From Paenibacillus ginsengarvi (GTDB lineage: Bacteria; Bacillota; Bacilli; Paenibacillales; NBRC-103111): a DNA stretch of 64,000 nucleotides. A program made the translations under genes and the position numbers. The notes beneath the pieces were generated by a model, which worked only from the letters and a program-made list of their open reading frames with translations, was not told the origin of the DNA and made no database searches. The stretch lies in contig NZ_RBAH01000005.1 of NCBI RefSeq assembly GCF_003626695.1, positions 124,001 to 188,000 of the forward strand. Direction: 5' to 3'. Shown piece by piece: positions 26,191-34,460 of this stretch. Position 1 is the stretch's first letter, and each line of letters starts with the position of its first letter.

Positions 26191-26282
26191 CAAAGGGAGG
26201 ACGCCTGTTATTGTTGTCAGCTGATGGAGCACGTGAAGACGTGTTTCATTATGCTGTTTATCGGGAAGGAAGGGGCATTCCA

Positions 26283-27224
26283 ATGACCTTGCAGCAATTG
26301 AAATATATTCTGGCCATCGTTAGTTACGGCTCCATAAGTGAGGCGGCAAAGAAGCTGTTTATTTCGCAGCCGAGCTTGTCCAACGCGGTGAAAGAAATCG
26401 AGTTGGAAGCCGGTATTGAGATTTTCCTTCGATCGTCCAAGGGAATCGTGCTATCAAGCGACGGGGCGGAGTTTTTATCCTACGCTAGGCAAGTCGTGGA
26501 GCAAGCCGAGCTTCTCGAGCAGCGGTACATGAATCGAAAGCCTTCGAAGAAGCTGTTCTCGATCTCGACACAGCATTACGCCTTCTCCGTGCAGGCTTTC
26601 GTCGGGCTGCTGAAGGAGCTTAACGTGGACGAGTACGAGTGCACGCTACGCGAAACACGCACCTACGAGATTATCGAAGACGTACGGAATATGAAAAGTG
26701 AGCTCGGAATCATCTATATGAGCGAATTCAACCGAAAGGTCATTCAGAAAATATTAAAGGACAACGAGCTGCGATTTCATCCCCTGTTCCAAGCGGAAGC
26801 GCACGTATTCATCAGTGAGGAGCATCCACTTGCCTCCAAGTCACTGCTGGACATCGAAGATTTGGATGACTTCCCGTGTTTGGCCTTTGAGCAAGGCGAA
26901 TATAATTCCTTTTACTTCGCGGAGGAAATACTCAGCACACGAACGTACAAGAAGAAAATACTGGTCAGTGACCGTGCCACGCTATTCAACCTGTTGATCG
27001 GGCTCAATGGCTATACCATTAGCTCGGGTGTACTGAACAAGGATCTTAACGGGGAGCAAATCAAATCCGTAAGGCTTCGCACGGACGAGAGTATACAGGT
27101 AGGTTACATCGTGAACCAGAAGGCGAGCTTGAGCCAGCTGGCCGCCGCCTACGTTCTGAAGCTCAAAACGGTCATTACGGATTTCGGCTACCCGATCCTA
27201 AACCAAGAGGATGAGCTCGCTTGA
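26283..27224 (+). CDS. LysR family transcriptional regulator under cobalamin riboswitch control
   Basis: 313 residues from ATG 26283 behind GGAAGGAAGGGG; the 40 in-frame codons upstream run through the terminator. The winged HTH is MTLQQLKYILAIVSYGSISEAAKKLFISQPSLSNAVKEIE-type at residues 1-45, followed by a substrate-binding effector domain (SELGIIYMSEFNRKVI, HVFISEEHPLASK). It resembles the CysB/MetR-like sulfur-amino-acid regulators in layout, though I cannot place it exactly. It converges on metE, whose promoter has a LysR-type box. I infer it activates metE, and B12 would lower its synthesis through the riboswitch. Confidence 0.85.
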   Translation: MTLQQLKYILAIVSYGSISEAAKKLFISQPSLSNAVKEIELEAGIEIFLRSSKGIVLSSDGAEFLSYARQVVEQAELLEQRYMNRKPSKKLFSISTQHYAFSVQAFVGLLKELNVDEYECTLRETRTYEIIEDVRNMKSELGIIYMSEFNRKVIQKILKDNELRFHPLFQAEAHVFISEEHPLASKSLLDIEDLDDFPCLAFEQGEYNSFYFAEEILSTRTYKKKILVSDRATLFNLLIGLNGYTISSGVLNKDLNGEQIKSVRLRTDESIQVGYIVNQKASLSQLAAAYVLKLKTVITDFGYPILNQEDELA

Positions 27225-27240
27225 GCCCATCCTCTTGTAC
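27205..27240. terminator. Hairpin between convergent lysR-type gene and metE
   Basis: AAGAGGATG and CATCCTCTT pair with an inner GCTC/GAGC stem. It overlaps the last codons of the LysR gene and has only a weak U-run (TTGTACGTTATT) on the plus strand, so readthrough antisense to metE is possible. Confidence 0.55.
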
Positions 27241-27244
27241 GTTA

Positions 27245-29515
27245 TTACAATGTTGCCCTTACTTCTTTGGCTGCTTGGACAAGGTTCTTCAAGCTGGCCC
27301 ACGTTTCCGTAACACCGCGAGTTTTAAGACCGCAGTCCGGGTTAACCCATAGCTTGGAGACCTCGATCTTGTCCAGCATGCGATCAAGTCCTTGTCTAAG
27401 CTCTTCGACGCTTGGAATCCGAGGCGAATGGATGTCGTATACGCCTGGTCCGACTTCAGTCCGGAAGCCGCACTCGTTGATTGCGTCGATGATGGCCAAG
27501 TCTGAGCGCGACGCTTCGAACGTAATAACGTCGGCGTCCATCGCATCGATATCGCGAATGATGTCGCTAAACTGGCTGTAGCACATATGGGTATGAATTT
27601 GCGTTTCGGCTTTGACGCCGCTATGCACCAGTCTGAAGGCAGGAATCGCCCAGCTCAAGTACTCGCTCTGCCAGTCAGAATGACGCAACGGAAGCTTCTC
27701 CCTTAATGCGGCTTCGTCGATCTGGATAATCTCGATGCCATTGGCTTCGAGATCGAGTACTTCGTCACGAATCGCAAGACCGATCTGAAGAGCGCTTTCC
27801 TTCAGGCTGATATCTTCGCGAGGGAACGACCAGTTCAGGATCGTTACCGGACCCGTCAACATGCCTTTGACCGGCTTGTTGGTACGGCTCTTTGCGAACG
27901 CCGAGTATTCCACAGTAATCGGCTTGCTGCGACTAATGTCGCCCCATACGACCGGCGGTTTTACGCAGCGTGTTCCGTAAGACTGCACCCAAGCGTTCTC
28001 CGTGAAGATAAAGCCATCCAAGCATTCGCCAAAGTATTCGACCATGTCGTTACGCTCGTATTCGCCATGAACAATGACGTCGATCCCAATTTCCTCCTGC
28101 TTTGCGATGCACTCCGCGATTCGGTCCAAGTTGAATTGCTTATACTGTTGTTCGGTGATGTTGCCTTTCTTGAAGGCTGAGCGGTTCGCGCGGACGTCAG
28201 CCGTCTGAGGGAACGAACCAATCGTCGTCGTAGGTAACGGCGGTAGATCGAATTTTGCTTTCTGAATCGTTTCCCGCTTGGCGAAGGCAGGCAGTCTCGT
28301 GAAGTCGGCGTCCGTCAACTCCGCCACTCTCTTCTGTACCGAGTTGTCGTTCGTGAGGCGCGATGCGCTGAACAGCTTCTCATTTTCCGTATAAGCAGCG
28401 GAGGCTTCAGGGCTTGCTTGCTCCAGGATCGATTTGAATTCCGCAAGCTCGTGCAGCTTTTCTTCCGCGAACGCGAAATATTGCTTAGTCGCCGCCGTCA
28501 GCTTCGTTTCGTGCTTAGTCGTGTAGGGGACATGAAGCAGCGAGCAGGAAGTGCCGAGCACGACTTGGCTTGCATGCTTGCCGATCGTGTGAACGAGGGC
28601 AATCGTCTGTTTATATTGGTTTTTCCAGATGTTCTTGCCGTTAATTACGCCGGCGAACAGCACCTTGTCGCTTGCGAAGCCATGCTTGCGCACGAGGTCC
28701 AAGGACTGCTCGCCCTCAACGAAGTCGATACCGATCCCGTCGAACTGCAGTTTTTGAAGCGCTTGATAGCAGTCGCGAACGTCTCCGAAATACGTTTGTG
28801 CGACTACTTTCACGCCGTTTTTGGCAGAGAGGATACCGTTATAAAGCTCCGTGAACAGCGCGATATCTTCCGCAGTCAAATCCGTTACCAATGCGGGTTC
28901 ATCCAGTTGAAGCCATGCTGCGCCAAGCGTGTTCAATTGGCTCAGGACAGCCGTATAAGCTTCGACAACCGCAGGCACGAAATCCTTCGCTTTCTTCGAG
29001 CCAGTGAATCTCGCGAGCTTAAGCAGGGTGAAAGCGCCGATCAGTACAGGCTTGGTTGCGATGCCGAGCTGTTTTGCTTCCGTAAATTCGTCGAACAGCT
29101 TCGATCCGGCCAAACGGATGTTTGTCGTATCGTCGATTTCAGGCACCATATAGTGATAGTTCGTGTTGAACCATTTTTTCATCGCCAGCGCTTTAACGTC
29201 GCCTTTGTCGCCTTGATAGCCTCTTGCCATGGCGAAATACGTCTCCAGCGGGCTTAGGCCGAGCACTTGATATCTTTGCGGAACGATCCCAAGCAAGCAA
29301 GCCGTGTCGAGTAGTCCGTCGTAGAAGGAAAAATCGTTGGACGGAATGAAGTCGACGCCATTCTCCTGCTGAAGCTTCCAGTTCGCCGATCTAAGCTGAG
29401 CCGCTGTTTGTTGCAGTTCTTCGACGGGAAGCGCACCTCTAAAGTATTTTTCGGATGCGAATTTAAGCTCTCTGAGCGCGCCAACTCGCGGATAACCGAT
29501 GATGGATGTTTTCAA
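27245..29515 (-). CDS. metE: Cobalamin-independent methionine synthase
   Basis: 756 residues, the usual MetE length, from TTG 29515 (LKTSIIGYPRVG) with AAGGAG 9 nt upstream. The N-terminal MetE domain is followed by the catalytic C-terminal domain with the zinc ligands in IHTHMCYSQF (His and Cys) and VNPDCGLKTR (Cys). It transfers the methyl group of 5-methyltetrahydropteroyl-polyglutamate to homocysteine. Its mRNA leader is only about 25-30 nt, so it has no room for its own B12, SAM or T-box element. Control probably comes from the LysR-type box at 29601-29617. Confidence 0.97.
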   Translation of the reverse strand: MKTSIIGYPRVGALRELKFASEKYFRGALPVEELQQTAAQLRSANWKLQQENGVDFIPSNDFSFYDGLLDTACLLGIVPQRYQVLGLSPLETYFAMARGYQGDKGDVKALAMKKWFNTNYHYMVPEIDDTTNIRLAGSKLFDEFTEAKQLGIATKPVLIGAFTLLKLARFTGSKKAKDFVPAVVEAYTAVLSQLNTLGAAWLQLDEPALVTDLTAEDIALFTELYNGILSAKNGVKVVAQTYFGDVRDCYQALQKLQFDGIGIDFVEGEQSLDLVRKHGFASDKVLFAGVINGKNIWKNQYKQTIALVHTIGKHASQVVLGTSCSLLHVPYTTKHETKLTAATKQYFAFAEEKLHELAEFKSILEQASPEASAAYTENEKLFSASRLTNDNSVQKRVAELTDADFTRLPAFAKRETIQKAKFDLPPLPTTTIGSFPQTADVRANRSAFKKGNITEQQYKQFNLDRIAECIAKQEEIGIDVIVHGEYERNDMVEYFGECLDGFIFTENAWVQSYGTRCVKPPVVWGDISRSKPITVEYSAFAKSRTNKPVKGMLTGPVTILNWSFPREDISLKESALQIGLAIRDEVLDLEANGIEIIQIDEAALREKLPLRHSDWQSEYLSWAIPAFRLVHSGVKAETQIHTHMCYSQFSDIIRDIDAMDADVITFEASRSDLAIIDAINECGFRTEVGPGVYDIHSPRIPSVEELRQGLDRMLDKIEVSKLWVNPDCGLKTRGVTETWASLKNLVQAAKEVRATL

Positions 29516-29548
29516 CTGTAACAGCTCCTTACGAGATATGTTGGCTTC

Positions 29549-29575
29549 ATTATATAGTGCGGAGGCTGCTATCAA
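29549..29575 (-). promoter_or_regulatory. metE promoter
   Basis: On the minus strand TTGATA (29575-29570) and TATAAT (29554-29549) are separated by 15 nt. The good hexamers with a too-short spacer are typical of activator-dependent promoters. Transcription would start near 29542. Confidence 0.6.
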
Positions 29576-29589
29576 GTAACACTAAAAAG

Positions 29590-29617
29590 CTATGAGAAGG
29601 CATAGTTTTTTTCTATG
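29590..29617 (-). promoter_or_regulatory. LysR-type operator upstream of metE
   Basis: CATAGTTTTTTTCTATG (29601-29617) is a perfect palindrome of the form ATAG-N7-CTAT, containing the T-N11-A LysR motif. A third arm makes a neighbouring CTATG-N6-CATAG (29590-29605). The palindrome is centred about 67 nt upstream of the predicted start, the normal recognition-site position for LysR activators. Confidence 0.6.
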
Positions 29618-29704
29618 GCACAAACGAAAAGCCTGGCGAATCAAGGACCTGCCATGCGTCCGCGGCGGGCCGCTGTTTGAAGTTTTTTCTTCTGTGACTA
29701 CCTC

Positions 29705-30595
29705 TCATCGCTCGGAAACATCGTTCCGGCGGTACGCATATAAACTGGCGCGGTATTGCGCTGGCGGGGTTCCGACCATTTTGCGGAACAGGCGGAGAAA
29801 GTAATTGTAGTCGGTTATTCCGACTTTCTCGCCAATTTGCTGCAGCGTCAGATTGGGATCGCTCAGCAGCGATACCGCGCGTTCTATGCGAATATGATTT
29901 AAGTAATGAAGCGGAGCGAGGCCGGTGTGCTTTTTTAAACATTTGGACAAATAATCGACCGAAAAATTCAAGTCGGCCGCCATCTCGTCGAGACGGAAGG
30001 GGCGGTCCATGCGGGCGTACAAATAATCGATAATGCTGTGGCATACCTGCTCGCTGCGGGAGAACGACCGGCTTCTAGCCGTCTTTTGCAGCATGACGAG
30101 CAATTGGCCGAGCAGCGCCTGAAGCGGAAGCATATGCTCCAGGACGGAATGGTTCCGAAGCCGGATCATTTCGTTCATGATCGGCTCATATTGGCTGACG
30201 GTCAGCTCGGCGAGTTTCGGTAGGTACATGCTGTGCTCCTGCGGCTCCAGATCGTGGTACGTCATAACCGGGAAGAGGGAGTTCCACTGGATCTGCTCGG
30301 CCTTTACGGTCCGAAGCGGAGCGCCGTGGCGAAAGTGCAGGTAATACAGCTCGGAGTCAACGGGGCAAGGCTTGTGCCCGTAATGCCGCTTCCCCGGCTC
30401 CAGTACGATCATCTGATGCTCCCGAAGCTCGTAAGGCGTATCGTCCTCGGTAATGTAGAACACCCCTCGGTGCACGATAATGAGATCGTATAGCGGAAAG
30501 CTTCGCTCGTAGTGGAGCCAGTCTTTTTTGAACGCGACTTTATTTACCGCCATCAGTTGCGGCAGCGGGGGAATCGGCAGCTCGAGACAGTGCAT
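29705..30595 (-). CDS. AraC family transcriptional regulator
   Basis: 296 residues from ATG 30595 behind AAGGAG on the minus strand. The N-terminal cupin-type arm has IIVHRGVFYITEDDTPYELREHQ and EPGKRHYG. The C-terminal AraC domain has RLDEMAADLNFSVDYLSKCLKKHTG and QQIGEKVGITDYNYFLRLFRKMVG. It is divergent from the solute-binding protein gene at 30798 (202 nt apart) and probably regulates it. Confidence 0.87.
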   Translation of the reverse strand: MHCLELPIPPLPQLMAVNKVAFKKDWLHYERSFPLYDLIIVHRGVFYITEDDTPYELREHQMIVLEPGKRHYGHKPCPVDSELYYLHFRHGAPLRTVKAEQIQWNSLFPVMTYHDLEPQEHSMYLPKLAELTVSQYEPIMNEMIRLRNHSVLEHMLPLQALLGQLLVMLQKTARSRSFSRSEQVCHSIIDYLYARMDRPFRLDEMAADLNFSVDYLSKCLKKHTGLAPLHYLNHIRIERAVSLLSDPNLTLQQIGEKVGITDYNYFLRLFRKMVGTPPAQYRASLYAYRRNDVSER

Positions 30596-30743
30596 AAGCA
30601 GCTCCTTGGCTCGCCCCTTCTCCGCAGCAGCAGACCGGGACGATGAGGTAGTATGATTTTGTGCTATAAATGGCCGGATTTCAACATAGTATTCCAGGGT
30701 GGGCAGCGCTTACAATTTGAGTGTAACACGGTTCGTTCGGCAA

Positions 30744-30758
30744 AAGAAAGCGCTTAAC
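30744..30758 (+). promoter_or_regulatory. Possible catabolite-responsive element (cre)
   Basis: GAAAGCGCTT matches the centre of the CcpA cre palindrome (10 of 14 positions of the ideal sequence). It lies in the araC/solute-binding gene interval, 40 nt before the lipoprotein start. Similar chance matches are frequent. Confidence 0.35.
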
Positions 30759-30797
30759 GGAGCGGAGCGGCGTATACGCGAAACGGGGGGACGTTAA

Positions 30798-32132
30798 TTG
30801 GCTATGGTCTCGATACGAAACAAGACGGTGGTTTCATTCGGCTTTTTTGCGATGATTCTGACGGCGGCGGGATGTTCGGGCGGGGGAAACGAAAGCGAAG
30901 GCATCAAACCGCCCGTACCGGTCAATGAGCCGGTTACGGTAAAGGTAGCAGCCAGCAACGTCCAATTTTCGGAGGAAGATTTCAAGCTTTATTTGTCCGA
31001 TCCCGTGAAGAAGAAATACCCTCATATTACGGTAGAGCGCATCAATACGTCGGAAAAAGGCAGCAGTCTGAACGAACTGGTCGCAGCGGGCAATATTCCG
31101 GATCTTGTCGGATACTACCCCGGCAACCTTGTCAATGTTGGCGATCTGGGGCTTTCGTACAATATCGAGGAGCTGATCAAGAAGCATAAGTTCGATCTGA
31201 CGCGGGTTGTGCCGGAAGCGCTTGACGCGGTCAAAATGGGCAGCAACCAGTCTTATTTAACGGGGCTCCCGTCTTACCATAATCCATTCGGGCTGTTTTA
31301 TAACAAAGACCTGTTCGATAAATTCGGGGTCGCTTATCCGAAGGACGGCATGACGTGGGAGGAGGTGCGGGACCTGGCTGTCAAGCTGACCCGGCAGGAT
31401 GGCGGTGTGCAATACCGAGGCATCTTCGCCGATTTCCTGTACCGCGGAGGGCGGCAGCTCAGCTTGCCTTATGCCGACTTCCAAACGAATAAAGCGTCCT
31501 TGAACACGGACAGCTGGCAGGAGCTTGCGAAGCTGTGGGAGTCGCTGTACAACATTCCCGGCTTGATGGACGGCGCTTACAAAACGATCAGCTATGCCCC
31601 GAACGAGCAGTCGTTCCTCAAGGGGGAGCTGGCGATGCTGGCCGGCTACAGCAATACGCTCGCGGCACTGCGCAAGACGCCGAATATGAACTGGGACGTC
31701 GTGACGTATCCGTCGAATAAAAAAGTGCCCGGCGTCGGCCACCGGCTGGACAGTCCGGTGCTCTCGCTTACGGCGCAGAGCAAAGTGAAGGACGCTGCGT
31801 TCCAGGTGCTCGAGACGATGCTGTCCGACGAGGTGCAGACGGAGATGGTCCGCAACGCCAGAATGACGGTGCTGAACTCGCAAGCGGTCAAGGACCAGTT
31901 CGGCAAAGGGATGGCCGATCTTCAGGGGAAAAACATTATTGCGATGACCAAGCCGAAAATGGCGAAGATGGTGCAGGTGCAATTTTTGAACGAAGGTCAG
32001 GTCGATGCGATTACGAACAAAATGTTCCAGTCTATCGTTGATAAAACGGCCGATATTAACAGCGCGCTCCGTCTGGCGGACGAGGAATTAAACAAACATA
32101 TCGAAAGCCAGCTTCAGAAACAGAAAAAATGA
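30798..32132 (+). CDS. Extracellular solute-binding lipoprotein, sugar ABC type (orphan)
   Basis: 444 residues from TTG 30798 behind GGGGGG (an ATG at 30804 is the alternative). The signal peptide ends in MILTAAGCSGGG, with lipobox TAAGC. The family-1 binding-protein fold has GLFYNKDLFDKFGVAYPKDG and MTWEEVRDLAVKLT. It captures a sugar or oligosaccharide outside the membrane. No permease or ATPase gene is adjacent, so it must dock to a transporter encoded elsewhere or act as a sensor with the divergent AraC regulator. It is a paralogue of the proteins at 41052 and 50540. Confidence 0.87.
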   Translation: MAMVSIRNKTVVSFGFFAMILTAAGCSGGGNESEGIKPPVPVNEPVTVKVAASNVQFSEEDFKLYLSDPVKKKYPHITVERINTSEKGSSLNELVAAGNIPDLVGYYPGNLVNVGDLGLSYNIEELIKKHKFDLTRVVPEALDAVKMGSNQSYLTGLPSYHNPFGLFYNKDLFDKFGVAYPKDGMTWEEVRDLAVKLTRQDGGVQYRGIFADFLYRGGRQLSLPYADFQTNKASLNTDSWQELAKLWESLYNIPGLMDGAYKTISYAPNEQSFLKGELAMLAGYSNTLAALRKTPNMNWDVVTYPSNKKVPGVGHRLDSPVLSLTAQSKVKDAAFQVLETMLSDEVQTEMVRNARMTVLNSQAVKDQFGKGMADLQGKNIIAMTKPKMAKMVQVQFLNEGQVDAITNKMFQSIVDKTADINSALRLADEELNKHIESQLQKQKK

Positions 32133-32147
32133 CAGGCCAAACGAGTG

Positions 32148-32184
32148 AGCAGCCTTCTTGCGATAGCAAGAGGGCTGTTTGTTC
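32148..32184 (+). terminator. Intrinsic terminator after solute-binding protein gene
   Basis: CAGCCTTCTTGC and GCAAGAGGGCTG pair over 12 bp (one G-T) with a GATA loop, followed by TTTGTTCG. Confidence 0.9.
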
Positions 32185-32319
32185 GTCCCAGCGAATTAGT
32201 CGCGCCGGTAAGCGGGACTTGCAGTTGTAACCGGTAGGCCAGTCGCGATAAAATGGCTTTGAAGCGGTTTGTTTCGGGGCTCCACTTCGTGGGGTCATTT
32301 TAGCGATTGGAGGACCGTC

Positions 32320-33147
32320 ATGGCGATCAAATGGATCGACTTGTCCCGGAATCAAATACATATATACGAACAAAAGCATATGGGCGGCCATCTCGTATCC
32401 GAGCATCATCATCAAACCTATCAGCTGCTGTTCGTGCTTGAGGGCGAAGGGAAGATCAGGCTGGACGGGGAGACAAGCGAGCTGGCTGCGGATGATACTG
32501 CGCTGATCGTGCCGTATTCCGTCCATTCTGTCATGTCCGACTCGAGGCTGACGCTGCTGGTGCTCGCTTTCGAGGAAACGGCACTCGATGCGGAATCGGC
32601 CGAGCTGCTGCTGGGCGGCCATTTTCAAACGTCGGTGCTGATGAAGCCGAATTTGTTCGCCGGAAGCGAGTTGCGCCAATTGCTGCGGAAAATGCTGTTC
32701 GAACAGTCCAAGGACCCGTCGCTGCTAGGCCGGCTGTCGCTGCGCATCCAGCTGTCGCAGCTGCTGTTGTCACTGGCCAGGTCGCTGCAAGCCGGACCGG
32801 GAACCGGCTCGAACCGGCTGAGGGCGGAAAAAATCCGCAGCTACATCGATTCGCATTACTTCGAACCGTTAACTGCGGTAGATATCGCCTCCAAGCTTGG
32901 CATCAGCACGAGGCATGTGAACAATATATATAAAGAACGGTATGACATGACGCCGATGCAATATTTGACCGAGGTGCGCATCCGCGTCGCTCAGAAGCTG
33001 CTGGCGGAATCGGGCAAAGACATCATCTCGATCTGCTTCGAGGTCGGGTACGATTCGGTTTCGACGTTTTACCGCTGCTTCAAGGCTGTTGCCAAAAGTT
33101 CGCCGAAGACGTACCGGGAGTTGAACAAGCCGGTCGAAGAGGAATAA
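32320..33147 (+). CDS. AraC family transcriptional regulator
   Basis: 275 residues from ATG 32320, behind GGAGGA. The N-terminal cupin has GGHLVSEHHHQTYQLLFVLEGEGKI with clustered histidines. The C-terminal double HTH has VDIASKLGISTRHVNNIYKERY and IISICFEVGYDSVSTFYRCFKAV. It follows the solute-binding gene but is separated from it by a strong terminator, so it has its own promoter. The target is unknown. Confidence 0.86.
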   Translation: MAIKWIDLSRNQIHIYEQKHMGGHLVSEHHHQTYQLLFVLEGEGKIRLDGETSELAADDTALIVPYSVHSVMSDSRLTLLVLAFEETALDAESAELLLGGHFQTSVLMKPNLFAGSELRQLLRKMLFEQSKDPSLLGRLSLRIQLSQLLLSLARSLQAGPGTGSNRLRAEKIRSYIDSHYFEPLTAVDIASKLGISTRHVNNIYKERYDMTPMQYLTEVRIRVAQKLLAESGKDIISICFEVGYDSVSTFYRCFKAVAKSSPKTYRELNKPVEEE

Positions 33148-33175
33148 TCCGCTTCGCTGCGCATCATCGTTATGG

Positions 33176-33700
33176 TTACTGCGCCGCCGTACCCCGGATC
33201 GATTGGATCGTCGCCGTCAGCCAGTCGCGGTCGCACTTCAGCAGGGCGATCCGGTGGCTGATCGACAAATCCACGCCTTTGCCGTGGCCGTGTGCGGGAA
33301 CGGCAGCGAATACTCCGAGCAGTCGCTCCGTCTCCTTCAAGCGCTCCTCCAGCAGAGCGAGCGCTTCGTCCGCCTTCAGATGGTCGATAAACATGAGACC
33401 GATATCCCCCGATGGCGTCACATGCTCCACATTCGCCAGTACCCCCCGCAGCAGCTCGTGAAAGCGCTGCTCGCCGCTTGCCGTTATCGTGTAAATTTGC
33501 CGCGGCGGGCGATTCCCTTCCTGTTCGGTGCTTACATCCACATATCCGGCCAAATCGAGCCGTTTCAAAATCGAATAAGCGGTCGCTTTCTTCATATCGG
33601 AAACGCGGCCGAGGTTATTTTCGATAAATTCGTTAATTTGATAGCCATGCTGGCTTTGCGTCATCAAGAGCCCGAGCACGAGCAGTTCGCGTTCGTCCAT
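33176..33700 (-). CDS. PadR family transcriptional regulator
   Basis: 174 residues from ATG 33700 (MDERELLVLGLL). The upstream ATG 33712 directly abuts the AAGGAGG site, so the second ATG (12 nt spacing) is the better start. The winged HTH has HGYQINEFIENNLGRVSDMKKATAYSILKRLDLAGYV. The C-terminal helical dimer domain follows. It is divergent from a small membrane protein, with inverted repeats between them that are likely its operators. Confidence 0.85.
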   Translation of the reverse strand: MDERELLVLGLLMTQSQHGYQINEFIENNLGRVSDMKKATAYSILKRLDLAGYVDVSTEQEGNRPPRQIYTITASGEQRFHELLRGVLANVEHVTPSGDIGLMFIDHLKADEALALLEERLKETERLLGVFAAVPAHGHGKGVDLSISHRIALLKCDRDWLTATIQSIRGTAAQ

Positions 33701-33731
33701 GCGGTTCGTCATCCTCCTTGCTTCTTTATAT

Positions 33732-33803
33732 TATAGTCACTGTTGACTATAAGATCAAAAACTGATAATCTAATCACGTATTATTAATCATACGTGACTA
33801 TAA
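33732..33803. promoter_or_regulatory. Inverted repeats in the padR/membrane-protein divergent promoter region
   Basis: TATAGTCA-CTGT-TGACTATA (33732-33751) is a perfect palindrome. TCACGTA-N10-TACGTGA (33774-33797) is a second one, and its right arm runs into another GTGACTATA half-site. They lie in the divergent promoter region and are the probable PadR binding sites. Confidence 0.6.
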
Positions 33804-33834
33804 TTGGACGGCATGTCCGCATGGAGGTATTAGT

Positions 33835-34287
33835 ATGTTTAGCTTTTGGCTATTTATTCATTTGGCCGGGCTTTGCATTTGGCTCGGTTCGATTGTGGCC
33901 GTCGCGTTTCTGCTCGTCGCCATGAAGAAGCAGCTTCACTCCGCCGACGTCAGCGCTTTGGTCCGGCGTACGGTACGCACGTTTAATATGCTGACGCATC
34001 CCAGCGCCTTTCTCGTTCTGATCAGCGGCGTTCTGATGATCGTAGAGATGGGTCTTGGCTCGGATAAACCGTTCTGGATGACGTATATGGAGCGGGTTGG
34101 CGGCATGATCATTTTATTGTTCATTATCGCGATCTCGATCATGGGCAAACGTCTGATGAAGCGGATTTCCGGCGGGACGTCGCAAGCGGTCGCGGCTTCC
34201 TCGAGCCTGTCCACGTACGTGACGGGGCTCGCGCTTAGCTCCGTGCTTGTGCTCAGCGTCATTTTCGTCGTAAGCGGCAAATATTGA
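33835..34287 (+). CDS. Small integral membrane protein, DUF2269/CopD-like
   Basis: 150 residues, four predicted membrane helices (FWLFIHLAGLCIWLGSIVAVAFLLVA, AFLVLISGVLMIVEMG, MIILLFIIAISIMG, LALSSVLVLSVIFVV). The His-x5-W-x-G opening helix recalls the DUF2269/copper-resistance D-like group. It is divergent from the PadR gene and presumably repressed by it. PadR regulators often control membrane or efflux proteins in response to phenolics or cell-envelope drugs. The function is unknown. Confidence 0.7.
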   Translation: MFSFWLFIHLAGLCIWLGSIVAVAFLLVAMKKQLHSADVSALVRRTVRTFNMLTHPSAFLVLISGVLMIVEMGLGSDKPFWMTYMERVGGMIILLFIIAISIMGKRLMKRISGGTSQAVAASSSLSTYVTGLALSSVLVLSVIFVVSGKY

Positions 34288-34303
34288 ATAGGTGCATTAG
34301 TAC

Positions 34304-34339
34304 GGAAGAAGGCCGGACAAGGTCTTCTTCTTTTTTTGC
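34304..34339 (+). terminator. Intrinsic terminator after membrane protein
   Basis: GAAGAAGGCC and GGTCTTCTTC pair over 10 bp, followed by TTTTTTTGC. Confidence 0.85.
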
Positions 34340-34400
34340 TTTGCCCGGCAGCTTCCAAATATCGCTTCCGAAATTAAGAATAATGTTCCCGGAGTAGTAA

Positions 34401-34416
34401 GAAAAGCGCTTTCGCT
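34401..34416 (+). promoter_or_regulatory. Probable cre site before sugar operon
   Basis: GAAAAGCGCTTTCGCT contains AAAGCGCTTTC, 11 of 14 positions of the ideal CcpA operator. It lies 45 nt before the first gene of the oxidoreductase/DUF993 operon, next to TATACAAT. Glucose repression of this module would be expected. Confidence 0.5.
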
Positions 34417-34460
34417 TGCGTATACAATACGGGTATACAAACCGAAGGGAGCTAATCAAC

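Noticed and set aside
25656..27224. Assigning the riboswitch to the ABC ATPase or exporter genes (B12 uptake)
   Set aside because: Those genes lie upstream of the riboswitch and end in their own terminator; the aptamer can only act on the LysR gene downstream.
29516..29704. SAM, T-box or B12 element in the metE leader
   Set aside because: Only about 27 nt lie between the predicted transcription start and the TTG, and no core motif of these elements is present in the 190-nt gap.
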